Positions 13,301 through 24,300 of a DNA stretch of 64,000 nt are shown here, one piece after another. The DNA is from Typha latifolia (Eukaryota; Streptophyta; Magnoliopsida; Poales; Typhaceae), in assembly GCA_019914945.1 (NCBI GenBank), contig CM034110.1:8263808-8327807 (forward strand). The letters are read 5' to 3'. A model generated the notes under the pieces. The model was given only the letters and a program-made list of their open reading frames with translations, had not been told where the DNA came from and searched no databases. Within the stretch, counting starts at the first letter, position 1. Each line of letters opens with the position of its first letter. The position numbers were made by a program, and so were the translations under genes.

Positions 13301-14072
13301 TCATGCACCTCCCTGGTGCTACATGGAAACGCATCCTCTTTTATGCGGACATTAGAAGATGGATTTATTCTCTGCCGATCAGAAGACAACTTCCTTAACC
13401 TAAGTAACAGTCTCTCCATGTCAAATTGTGAGCTCCTGTCATCAGGTCGTTGGTGCTCTATCATCCCTTGATTCTTCTCAACCAAACGGGTTTTGGCATC
13501 TTCATGATCAACCTGCACATTATCCTTCGCTAAATCCTCCCAGTCAGAGACTGGATCTTCACAATCTGCATCTCCAGAAGCACCAGATCCATGGTGGTCG
13601 TATTCTTTGGTGCTCCAACCAAGTGAAGCAAATCTGTTATCATTCATCATGTTCATAGATGACTTGATATCCTTTTTCGGCTTCCATGATTTCATGTTTG
13701 CATCTTCTGGATTTCCAACAGCCTTCCCTTTTGAGGCTGGCAATCCTGAGGCCATCTGATACTTAGTGGAGAAGGTGAAGGAGTAAACAATGCAGTTAGA
13801 GCTCTTGTCTGTGCACGGTCTAGTTCAAACCAGAAGTGATAGGGTGTGTAGTAGTTGTCTTCTATGATTTTTTTTGAATTGGTTCTCAGCAAGCGGCTGG
13901 CATTGTTCCCTGATGCGTATCGCAACCTTCACAAAATGAAGAATTATATTAAGGAGAAATCACGATAATCAAATGGCCTCTCATTGATACCTGTGCAGGA
14001 AAGGGAGTCCTCCCTTGTCCGCCACCAGTCCATGCATATGAGTCAGCGTTCAGCTTGCCATGGCGTGCAGAT
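10340..14072 (-). pseudogene. Decayed DCD-domain plus Kelch-repeat protein gene
   Basis: Exon remnants on the minus strand match plant DCD-Kelch proteins (NS1A-binding-protein-like, At5g01660 type). In order: half a DCD domain (SYAWTGGGQGRTPFPAQ ending at 13991; VAIRIREQCQPLAENQF from 13926; IIEDNYYTPYHFWFEL), a linker (13755-13165), a coiled-coil piece (VIKNLEERTANMEKSQ near 12970-12922), and Kelch repeats (IYVIGGGDG, VYAVGGFDG, YTVGGYD) down to about 10400. Defects: the DCD 5' half is missing; an A8 run (plus strand 13868-13875) shifts frame by one base; a compensating shift lies near 13755; there is an in-frame TAG at 13165-13167; one base too many lies near 12490 before the first Kelch repeat; a stop at 10398-10400 cuts the last Kelch repeat. 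Splice sites are mostly kept, so it arose from an intron-bearing copy, not from cDNA. The parent family relates to cell-death and stress responses. Confidence 0.85.
12899..12920. repeat. GA microsatellite
   Basis: A run of GA dinucleotides inside an intron of the DCD-Kelch pseudogene. Confidence 0.8.
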
Positions 14073-16287
14073 GCCATGCATATGCCGGTCGGTATATATA
14101 ATTGAATAAAAACAGGGGCAATCCTTCTTCAATATTTCTCACATACGATAAATGGGAGAGGGGTAGTCCTGTGAAACACTCAGAACTGGTTACATGGTTT
14201 CTTCGATCAGAATTTCTCTACCTAGCAATACAGCAAACCTCAAAGATACTTAGCAATCTAAAAAAATATGGTTATAATAGCTAATTTTCATATTCGGTAT
14301 CGATTTTCCAGTAACGGTTCTAAAACCACGTAAGAAAAATAATATATTAGTTAAGAAGGTTTAATTATATGTGCCTAACTTTCTAATTTTCTTATTATAC
14401 CTTTGAAGATCTTAACCATTAAATTTTTATTAAATTAATTGATAAACAATTAACTTTACGGTATGGAAGAAGCGCTCTACATATTTTTTTTCTTCCGTTA
14501 AGACTTCTCTCTTAAATATAAGTATGCCTTAATTTTAATTATAGGAGATATTATTTAATATTAAATAATTTAAATTTAATTATTTGGAGATAAATTTTAA
14601 TTTAAATATAATTCTCTATCTCTATATATTAAAATTTAATTTAAATCAATCTTAAACTAATGCGAGATATATGTAAATAATAAAAAATAATTAAAAAGAT
14701 AAACTATAATTAAATTTTTATCAAGTTAATTATAAAATATATCAATACCCTTATTTTGATATATATATATATTACTCTCAGTTAATGATATATATGTTTT
14801 TTACTTGATAAAATATTAAGATAATATAATTGTCAAAAAATAATGTGTAAAATTATATATCTAAAAAAAATTACCTACTGAATCGATAATATCTTTCATT
14901 CCTATTATGCCCTTAAAGATCTTAATCTTATTGATAAAGAATTAACTCTAAAAAAATATACTATTCTTGACGATAAATCAATGCCTCAGTAGGCAACAAA
15001 TGTAAGATAACAACTAGAAAAATAAATAGACGAAAACCTTATCGATTCATGAGAACAAAGCTTAATAAAATTTAGTGTGCAAATGTGAATGTGCTTTGCT
15101 GCAACATACCAAAGATTTGCTTCTCTTCCCGTAATACGTAACATTTGGCTGCACGCAAATAGTACGCACGGCGGTGTGATTCTCCGCTCGGTAAGCTACA
15201 TACGAAATATCCCGCTCCGTAACATCTGCCTGCAGTCCTGCACACAGCGACACAAAGGTGTAGTAATGTAGTATAATTACTGGAGGTGACTGGATCCTTA
15301 AAGTTTGTGCTTTTTTTAGGGGCTTGGACCGTAGGTGGTTAAAGGCCCAGGCTTAGCTAATTATATGCTAAATAATTAAACAACTAAACCAACTCTTTTA
15401 AAAAATAAATTCAAATTATGAATATCTAATGCTCCAGTAAAGAATCAAACCTATTACTATTATAATAGACTGGTAGGACTCGACCAGTAGCCGTCGTTGG
15501 CATTATTTATTTGTCAAATCATGTCTAATGAATTAAGAATTAAGCACAACTCTTGGCTGTCCTCATTTTGAAGTCATATAGTTGGCAGTCAAATTAAAGT
15601 GATTGGTTTTAAAATGGTTAAAAATACTGTAGAATTCGGTTAGCTTTCACATATATAGCTCAGCTTTCTTGTGTTTGGAGAGACATATATAGATGCTTTC
15701 ATTTATTATGCGTCAATAAGAAGCATAAGACCTACGTGATGCATGCTTCATGCATCTCTAGTTCTTTTATGTTCTCATTGACGTGAGATGGGAAAAAAAT
15801 TTGGAAGAAGACTCGATAAGGACTTTGGAGAGGGATAGGAAAGCATTAATTGCCTTATTACGGCTTGACTTCTGTGACATTTCCTTATCCCTATTTGAAG
15901 TAATAGAAATAAAAATAAAATTTTAAAAAAATCGTCAAATTCGCTTTTAGTTTTATAATCATTGGAAACCTATCGTATATTATTTGACAACTGAATTTTA
16001 TTTTTAATGTCTTAAAAATATCTTGAATTCTAACAATGGTTAATAAAATAGTAAATATTTTGCTACCTTAAATTACTTTTCTATCTATTTTATCTTAATC
16101 TGAAAAAATTATTCCATGCCATCTATAATTACTTTAACTCATATATATAATTATTGATCCTTAAGAAAACTAACATAGAATATTTTTGAGACATTTTATA
16201 TAGATATGATAGAGTGTAAATGATATTGTAGACAAAACATAAGGTATTTTTGGTAAATTTTGGGAAAAATCTAAATAGCATCAACTA
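14073..16287. other. AT-rich intergenic region
   Basis: Very AT-rich sequence with no gene. The stretch around 14390-14480 and 14885-14950 shares phrases (rows of AATTAATTGATAAA and a following TTACGGTA) with 42370-42490, so a low-copy AT-rich repeat may be present. Opposed short frames at 15062-15271 have no family resemblance. Confidence 0.45.
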
Positions 16288-17193
16288 AGGGAGATTAGGG
16301 TTGTAAACGAGCCGAGCCTGAGTGAGCTGGCTGCTGCTCAGGCTCAGCTCGAAATTAAATTCGAGCCTCTTTATTGGGCTTAGGCTCGGCTCGAGTTGAG
16401 GTGAGCCGAGCCTGATCGAGCCCGAGCCTGATCGAGTTCGAGCCTAAAATGAGTTTATTATCAAGCCTGCCGAGCTGGCTTGAGCTGGACCGAGCCAATT
16501 CGAGCCCAAGCTGAGCCACAACTTATTTAAAGTGAAGGAGGGCGAGGCGGAGCTTAGAGGACGAGGTGGCACCGTGGGTCCGTGGCAGCTTGACAAGGTG
16601 GCACCACGGCAGCTCGAGAAGATGGCGGCAGCTTGGCATCTTCTCGAAGGAGGAGGATGCGGCGGCTGCTTGGAGAAGGAGGGCGAGGCGAAGCTTAGAG
16701 GATGAAGTTGCACCGTGACCGCTGGTTTGTGGCAGCTAGAGAGGCGGCATCACGATAGCTCGAGGAGATGGCGGCAACTTGGCGTCTCCTCAAAGGAGGA
16801 GGACGTGGTGGTTGCTTGGAGAAGGAAGGCGAGGCAGAGCTTAGAGGACGAGGCGGCACCGTGGCCGTGGGTCTGCGACGGCTTGGCGTCTTCTCAAAGG
16901 AGGAGGAGGAGTTGGCGGCAACTTGAGGAGACGAGCTTGAGGGGATGTGGGGTGGGATTAGATTTGGGGATTAGGGTTTCAAACTTTCAATGTATTATGG
17001 CTTATCGCCCATAATCTAACCTATTGAGCCGAGCCTGAGAGAGCCGACTCCAGCTTAAGCTCGGCTCGATATTAATTTTAAGCCTCTATCAGTGGCTCTG
17101 GCTCGGCTCAGCTCTGACCGAGCCGAGCTGGACTCGAGCTTCAGCCGAGCCAAACCTAAGTCGCTCGTCAAGCTTGACACCCCTAAGGGAGAT
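16288..17193. mobile_element. hAT-like non-autonomous DNA transposon with 8-bp target duplication
   Basis: The element body is 16296-17185 (890 bp). It is flanked by identical 8-bp direct repeats AGGGAGAT at 16288-16295 and 17186-17193. An 8-bp duplication is the mark of the hAT superfamily. The ends are imperfect inverted repeats: TAGGGTTGTAAACGAG on the left, and the right end reads TAGGGGTGTCAAGCTTG on the opposite strand. Both subterminal regions are packed with GAGCC/GAGCTC motifs in inverted orientation, as expected for transposase-binding subterminal repeats. The interior (16541-16970) holds three diverged tandem copies of a GC-rich unit of about 141-146 bp. There is no transposase, so movement would need help from elsewhere. 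Confidence 0.8.
16541..16970. repeat. Internal tandem repeat of the hAT-like element
   Basis: A GC-rich unit beginning GGCGAGGCG.AGCTTAGAGGA occurs at 16541, 16682 and 16828, spaced 141 and 146 bp, with clear divergence among copies. Each unit also carries GATGGCGGCA.CTTGGC and CTC.AAGGAGGAGGA. The open frames across it follow from this composition. Confidence 0.75.
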
Positions 17194-17299
17194 ACATTTC
17201 ATGAGGAAGGTAAGATCCAAATTTGATGAAACTTATCCAATTAGTTTGCATAGAAATGATGCAATTGGGCTACTATGAGAGCAAGAACTAAGCAAGAAG

Positions 17300-17802
17300 T
17301 AGGGCTGTTAAAAAAGTTCTCTAACTCGGCTAGTGAGCTTGGTTCGTTAAGAGCTCAAGCTCTAAATGAGCTGAGCTGAGCCAAACTAGATTTTTGAGCT
17401 TGAAAGGTTAATCAATCCAATTCGAGCTAGAGTTAGCTCGGTCGAGCTCGGTTCAAATAACGTAGTTGGTTAAAACAATTCTTATTAACCCAAAAGACTT
17501 TTAGATGTTTAGTCCTATATCAGAAATTGGGTAATATAGATATACCTTTATAACTATCATTCCCTCTCAATATAATAAAATTAGTTGTAGATTATCCTAA
17601 TATAACACTTAGATTTTGAATTGAGTCACTAGCCACATAAGCCCATTAAGCTCACGAACTGTCAAACAGAGCTCGAGCCTCATCGAGCTAGAGCCGAGCC
17701 TAGGTGAGCTTTTCTAGCTCGAATCAAGCTCGAGATTGAGCTGAGCTAAGCTTTTCCACCTCTCGAGCAAGCATGGTCTAACTCGGCTCGTTTACACCCA
17801 TA
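17300..17802. mobile_element. Second GAGCC-type hAT-like element
   Basis: The left end TAGGGCTGTTAAAAAAG and the right end (opposite strand TATGGGTGTAAACGAGC) are inverted relatives of the neighbouring element's ends, and both subterminal parts are rich in GAGCTC/GAGCCGAGC. The middle (17460-17640) is AT-rich. Flanking octamers (GCAAGAAG and CCAGAAGG) are only loosely alike, so a target duplication is not secure. It lies about 110 bp from the first element. Confidence 0.55.
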
Positions 17803-17810
17803 CCAGAAGG

Positions 17811-18642
17811 CCACCATTAGCCAAGATGGGCCTAAATCTAGGAGGCCTGCTTAGGAATTACAATTTTATTTATATTGGATAAGCTTTTGCTTTGCTTTCA
17901 ATGGAACAATGTGACATTAAATATGCACCTCTTTTGTACTTTGGGGCATGTAATAAATACCATGGGAATGCTATCTTAAACTACTATCTAAATATGTACT
18001 AACAACTCAAACTGAGTGTTAATGCGAAGATAACTATCTAAATGATTGGAACTAAAGGTTGTATGGATAGTAAGAATCTTCATAGTAATTGATAGTAGGC
18101 CCTCCAATGTTGCTAATGATTGAGAAAGTAAATTTCCCAGAAGCATCTTATGGGATTATGAAACAAATTAAAGTCCCAAAACCAGCATGATCCTTGACAA
18201 TTATCTAGTAATAGATCTTGGCAACATCAGTTGTTCCACTCTTAGGAGCAGCCCAAGTGAGCATAAAACCCCAACCAGCGAAGCAAACGTCTAAAATAAA
18301 GGATTTGTTTGTATGTATATCCTTGAATCTTTCCTTTTAATTCCTTTTTTCCGGGGTGTTCATACACGGTTAAAATAACAGAAAACACTAAGAGAGATAA
18401 ATATGCAAAAGGAAAAGAATAATGACGTTATTTGTAAGAGGTATTAATTAGATGAGTATAGAGGAGCTTTTGTCCTTAAATCATACTTAGATAAGATTGA
18501 AAGCAAACTACCCACATTTTAATGCGGCACTTAAATACTTCTGATCAACCCCAACCATATAGAAATAATGTCGATAATTTTCTTTTATCATCAATGCCAC
18601 ATAGCTTCCATCTTATTCTATGGCGGTATGAGCTGTACTTCC
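17811..18642. other. Upstream flank of the PADRE gene
   Basis: I see no gene here. The right end should hold the promoter of the PADRE/DUF4228 gene. Confidence 0.4.
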
Positions 18643-18648
18643 TATATA
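18643..18648 (+). promoter_or_regulatory. Probable TATA box of the PADRE gene
   Basis: CCTATATAGCC lies about 80 bases before the ATG at 18728. Between it and the start codon is a leader ending in AGAAG repeats. This is a motif match only. Confidence 0.5.
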
Positions 18649-18689
18649 GCCAATGCCAATCACACACAAGAACACCAAGAGTAGAGGTG

Positions 18690-18727
18690 AGTAGAAGAGA
18701 AGAGAAGAGAAGAGAAGAGAAGAAGAA
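18690..18727 (+). repeat. AGAAG microsatellite abutting a start codon
   Basis: Repeats of the pentamer GAAGA run straight into the ATG of the PADRE gene. Repeat-length changes here would alter the 5' leader. Confidence 0.75.
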
Positions 18728-19150
18728 ATGGGCAATAGCCTCCGATGTTGCTTAGCCTGTGTTCTTCCTTGTGGTGCACTAGATGTCATCAGAATAGTCC
18801 ATCTTAATGGCCATGTAGAGGAATACAGCAATCAAATTTCAGCTGCAAAGATCCTGGAAGCCAATCCTGATCATGTGATTAGCAAGCCATGCTCTCAGGG
18901 AGTCAAAAAGAAGATCATGATCATATCTCCAGACGCAGAGCTCAAGAGGGGTAATATATACTTCTTAATTCCAGCATCATCACTACCAGAGAAGAAAAGG
19001 AAGGACAGTAAGAAGAAACACCACCAAAGTAGTAGCAGTGTTATTAGTACATTGGAGGAGGAGAAGCCTAGACACCGGCGACGGAGAAGTGGTCAGGTAG
19101 AACTAGTCCGGCGGCCGCCGCAGCTGGAGAGCATATCAGAGGAGTCATGA
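18728..19150 (+). CDS. PADRE (DUF4228) domain protein
   Basis: Single-exon gene for 140 residues. The N-terminus MGNSLRCCLACVLPCG has Gly-2 and nearby cysteines, a good site for N-myristoylation plus palmitoylation and so membrane anchoring. The DUF4228/PADRE core follows: IRIVHLNGHVEEYSNQISAAKILEANPDHVISKPCS, then a basic/hydrophobic segment (KKKIMIISPDAELKRGNIYFLIPASSLP) ending near residue 87. The tail is basic and Ser-rich (KKRKDSKKKHH, RHRRRRSGQ) and may be disordered. Members are small proteins induced by pathogen or abiotic stress; no biochemical function is established. The gene is complete and of normal length. It is convergent with the F-box/LRR gene on its right. Confidence 0.9.
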   Translation: MGNSLRCCLACVLPCGALDVIRIVHLNGHVEEYSNQISAAKILEANPDHVISKPCSQGVKKKIMIISPDAELKRGNIYFLIPASSLPEKKRKDSKKKHHQSSSSVISTLEEEKPRHRRRRSGQVELVRRPPQLESISEES

Positions 19151-21384
19151 CTATATTTTGATGAGCTTCATGGAATGTTATTTTCATTTCTTGTTTTCTC
19201 TCCAAAAATTAACCAATTGACTACTTGATAACTCCCTTTTAGATTGTTTTCTGGTGATCAAGTGTGTTGTATCATTATCATATATTCCAAGAATTAAAAA
19301 TAGAGATGATCATTTCTTTCTCACGTTTTAACTCATCGAATCAATGAATGGTAACAAGCCAAACTTGTAGACTTGGTCAGATTGCATCTATGGAACTTAA
19401 CACTTAGTTAACAAATACTTGGTTAGGTAAACAGAACATTAGCAAATGCTAATAGAGATTAGTAGTTGTACACTATGAATTAGAGTTATTAAATGTACTC
19501 CAAATGAAAGAGAAGGAAACAAGAAGATTCACAATAAGCTCTTCGCCATGAGATCTGTCTATTTTATTTGAAGCAAACTGGAAGCAAATAGATCTGTCTG
19601 ATTCTAAAATCTTCCTGTTCTTGAACAACTCTTCAATCAACAGACTGTCAAGTACCCTCTGCTTGCAGGAAATTCCTACCGTCGGGCTGCACAAAATCAG
19701 CTCGTTAGAATAAAAGCAGGAAGAGGTTATATTTATTAGGTACAGCTAATATTAGCTAATCTTGTGGGTATACATTTTTCTACAAAACTAGAACTCTTGG
19801 GTTGGGTCGGGTCATCATGATAGAATTACTATACATTAACATTCACAAGCAAAGTGGGTTCTTTTCTTCAGAATATTTAGGTACCCACGAAGGAAACTAA
19901 TAATAATAATAATAAGTTTGTTTGAGTCTTTTATTTAGACAGCTAGGAAGTGTGGATGATACATAGTATAATATTTTTGTCTCAATATCTTAAAGGAAAT
20001 AAATACTTCAAATAGCTGGCAGCAAAACTATAATTGCATATCACGCGGAAACTATAAATGCTAGCATTAAACAAAAGGGTAAGTTATTTAGTGTACATAT
20101 AATGCAAGCTCATGTACCTCTTCATATGTGTAATACAAAACATTCAAGGTTATATTTTATATTCTAACATGTCGTGCATAGAATTAGAGTAATGCAGAGA
20201 GGGGTATCATGAGTTGAGCTCCAATCACATGTTGTCTGGTTAAGGGAATGGCATCTTTTCATGTGAATTGCTTCCTTTTTAAAAAAATAAAATAAACTCT
20301 TTGGAAGATTGACATGTGTCTCTTAACCAGGCTACCAATTGACATAATATGTTCCTAGATTTCAGCTGCCCGTGGTCTCAGTTGTTTATTCCTGGATTAT
20401 AAATTTACCATTTCCACCTCAGATTCCTGCATCCTTTTAGAGTTGTTTGAAATAGTTATCATGCAAGTATATTTTTGTCTGAATGGTGTGTATATCAAAC
20501 TACTGCAAGTGGATTCGACTTGGGGGAGTACACAAACTGTCAGAACTACTTGTGCCAATCTAGATGTAACTCCACTTTTGAACTGGATAGTTTAGATTCC
20601 TGCCTTAGGAATATATGATAAAGCCGACGTGCGTAGGACGTGGGAAGTGGCTCCTACTTGTAAGTGGACCGTACCTGGCCGTAACTGGACAGGAAAAACA
20701 TGGCAGTACTCATATGACACCCTCCTGATAGCATGAAGGCAACACAGTAAATCAAAAGAGACTACGAGATAAAAGGAAAATTGTAACGCAACTTCAAATC
20801 AGTGAAATGCTTTTTAAGAAATTCCTGTGGTAAGGCAGATTGTTACAAAATTACAAAAAAATCTATAGAGCTTGAGAGCAAAAGAAGAGAATGTACTATT
20901 AAAGTCCAGATAAACCAAATCCATCTGTTACTCCCATCTCAAGCAGGAACAGCTGTTCTATCAAACATTCATAAAAGCATCAGACTAGCCACTGGGCAAC
21001 TCATTATTCGGAAATTAATGTGAAATACATCCGGATAGGGCAAAGTCAGATGAGCAAATCCAAGAATTACATACACTATCTACATGCCACTGTAGTATAC
21101 AAATTCTCAATTCTGAAAATAATCCCATGAAACGAACCCAATCCATTTGGGCATCGGGTTAAGTGAAAGAATATATCAATTTTAGAGTATTTGCTATGGG
21201 CATTTCCATCCACAGGATAAAGTACAAGTATCTCTGGAGCATCAGCTATTAGTTTATCCAACCAATGACTACAAAACTGGGGTTTCTCATTCTCTGACAT
21301 CCAGAAGTCATGCAGGAAGCAGATGATGGGAACTCCACCATCGCTACACTAGACATTCACCCAAAATCTTTTTGCAAATCTGTT
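19151..21384. other. Intergenic region between PADRE and F-box/LRR genes
   Basis: AT-rich, with an AAT microsatellite near 19899-19915. I see no gene. Both neighbours end toward this interval, so it includes two 3' UTRs. Confidence 0.45.
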
Positions 21385-24300
21385 TTATTCTACAAATAGA
21401 TCTTGCGACTGCTGTTTCCAAAGCTCATTTGGCTCGAGCTCAACCTGCAACAGTAGATATTATTAGCCAATCCTTCTACATAATATATTTAACCAGCTAA
21501 ACATATACTGTTACGGTGAAATAACCATGACACACAATGGTTATACTCTACCCTGTTGGTTTCCACGAGTTACAGACATGTAGGAAGTTAAAAAATACTG
21601 AAGATATGCAAGTAAAACATTTCCAGTTCCATGGTACAATGGGATATACAGACCAATTCCAAGCTAAAGGCTGACAGAAACAAGTGGAGGAATCCTAACT
21701 AGTCTTCAATACTTACCTTTCTACAGTTTAATATGGGACACTGTCTGAATGTGGAAACAAAAAATTGTAATGAGGATGACGGGAAAAAAAAAATCTAATG
21801 CTAGTGAAGGATATGTTCTTGGTTCATCCTCTTATATTTCTCATCTTAATTTGTTAATATGAAACATTTGAGATAGCTAATGCTGTATAAAGTTCTGCAT
21901 CCATCCCAACATAATTATCTCTGTTGAGAATCATTATGTAGCAGATCTGTTTCATTCTCTACATGATAGTGCTTATTCTATACATACCAACATGGAAGTA
22001 TATCTGCTGCTTATTATCTCTCCAGCAACCATCCTGTTATAGACTATAAATTAGATCAACCTATAATGAATAGTTACTAGCTTGGACTATTATAAAATTT
22101 TATTCAGTTCCTTTTCATGTATGGCCAATAACTGCCTTTGACTCTTCTCAGATGGATAGACTAATTTGGCTAATCTTCGAGAACTGCTCAAATGGAGCAT
22201 ACCAGGACAAAACTCACTATACTCTATCCATCAAATAGAATATCTCCATTGAAGGAAATGAAACATACCTGGAAGGGTTTATCAATCCACTGAAATGAAC
22301 AGCCACGAGCTTCAACATGTTGAAGAAGAAGCTGAGAAATGAAAGATTTAAATGATGAATGAAGCTTCACTTTTGTTAAACCTGAACATGCCAGTAGAGA
22401 AGCTGCTAGGCCATTCGGTGTCAGTCCTGCTAAATGTAAAATTGTCATGTTCTGTAGACAGCTTATGCTAGCAAGTGCCAGAAGACCCACATCTGTTATT
22501 GAACAGTATGACAAGTTTATCTGCAGAGAGGCAAATCAGACCATTATAATAACTGCAGTACTCTCTAACATTTTACCAAAGAGGAAGTATCTAACAAGCA
22601 CCTGACGGAGATTTTGCGAGAAGCGTGCAAGAGTAAGCATCGCAGCATCATTTATGTAATAGCATTTTTTCATATCAAGCTTGGTAATTTGTCGGCATCC
22701 CACAGAGATAGCCGAGATACCAGAAGATGAGACCTGAGGACAACCTCGAATCTCCAGATCGCTTAACTTGGAGCATTTTGATAGTGATATTAGTGACTCA
22801 TTCGTTATTCCCGTACAATATGCCAGATTAATCATTTGTAACATAGGGCAACCTCGAGCTACTTCTATAACACCTTTATCAGTTATTCCAACAGTTCTGA
22901 GAAAAAAGAACTCATCAATTAGACCACGGGACAACTACTTTAAACCACATATGAGTTAATAGCAAAAACAACTACTACCAAGCCTTACCCTAATTATTTG
23001 TTGTCAGTTATACAGAAATAGGAGCTAATAACAAAAAATCAATAACGGATTGGAATGGTTCACCCAGTACCAAGCATATTCCATGGTTCACATAAAGGCA
23101 TGGTCTACACACAATCCAGAAGTTCCCTCTGATTAAAATACCAAAATTTATACATGCTTAGAACAAAAGAAGATCATGAGGCTCTATAATGTAATCATTG
23201 AAATGACTTCAACTTTTATTCCTAGAACTACCTCATGAAATGATCATGAGGCTCTTTCCAGAATTTTTTTCATAAAGTTAATATTTCAATCTACAGTTTC
23301 AGTAGATTGATTCCATCAGCAAAACAAGGAGTTACGAAGGAAAAAAAAATCAGCATGTCAAAATTCACAAACCTATACAAATCCAGCTCTTGGAGTTTTG
23401 GGCATGACTTCCCCACATGAACAAGACCTTCATCATTAATCTTCAAGCATATGCCAATTTTTAAACTAGCAAGTCTATGACAATGAGAGAGAGCTTTCAG
23501 TCCTGCATAAGGCAGATATAAGAGAAATTAAGATCCGGTAGAAAAGTATAAATATTCTGATAATGTATTAAGTAATGACTACTAACCTTCATTATCCAAA
23601 TCATTATCTGTGAGGTCTATTTCTTCCAAGAGATGACAACTCTTTCCAATCAGACGAAACCCCTCAGTAGAAATCAGGCTGCACGATTCCATCCTTAGAG
23701 AGGTGAGGGAAGTGCATGAGCTAGTGATGCTAGCTAGTGACACATCAGTTATATTTCGACAGCATGTAATGTCTAATTTCGCCAAGTCCTTGTGCTTCTT
23801 TACAATGGAAGAAAGGCCTTCATCTGTCACCCCTGAGCACTTGCTTAAGCTTAGTTCTCTGAGAGATATACAAGAACTTCCAATGGATTTTAGTCCTGCT
23901 GATGTGACCTGGCAACCATCTAGTTTAATGGATTGCAAATTTGAAAGATTCTTCAGGCCATTGGACATAGAATGAGTAACCTGCGACAACATTAGTTTGG
24001 AATATGGTTCAGGAAAGCTTGAACTTCATGTCCAATTGGCAAATACTTGGACTGTAGACATACCAAAGAATAATATGCTAAACTTAGTTGGCGTAAACCA
24101 GGGGTTCTACTTAAAATGGAAGATAATCCAAGAAGACTGACATGTTGGTTTGACAGATCAAGCACCTGCATGAAAAGAAGAAGAAGAAGAAGATTAGGAT
24201 TGACTCTTAGTGAACTTGATTGGAAACTGCCACATTAATTTCAATTACTGAAGAATCAAAGTGATGTAACACATAAGAAAGAGATCAAAACCAAAATATT

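Noticed and set aside
12487..13760. Explaining the DCD-Kelch frame breaks as extra introns or alternative splicing
   Set aside because: The shifts are single bases within otherwise continuous coding similarity, with no space for introns, and there is also an in-frame TAG and a missing 5' end.
15062..15271. Opposed short frames on both strands, possibly a small gene or palindromic element
   Set aside because: No family resemblance, no splice or promoter context, and no clear inverted repeat when read through.
16444..17014. Open frames on both strands in the hAT-like element, looking like small Arg/Pro/Ser-rich proteins
   Set aside because: They follow from the GC-rich tandem repeat, show no domain, and open frames occur on opposite strands of the same repeat.
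17460..17640. AT-rich core of the second GAGCC element as a possible LTR or primer-binding site
   Set aside because: No paired LTRs, no primer-binding site or polypurine tract, and the ends fit a DNA transposon better.
18613..18831. Minus-strand frame overlapping the PADRE gene start
   Set aside because: It is a shadow of the purine-rich leader and the PADRE coding sequence.
20802..21300. Short frames on both strands just downstream of the F-box/LRR gene
   Set aside because: They lie in the 3' flank of that gene, show no domain, and do not extend its C-terminus, which is already complete.
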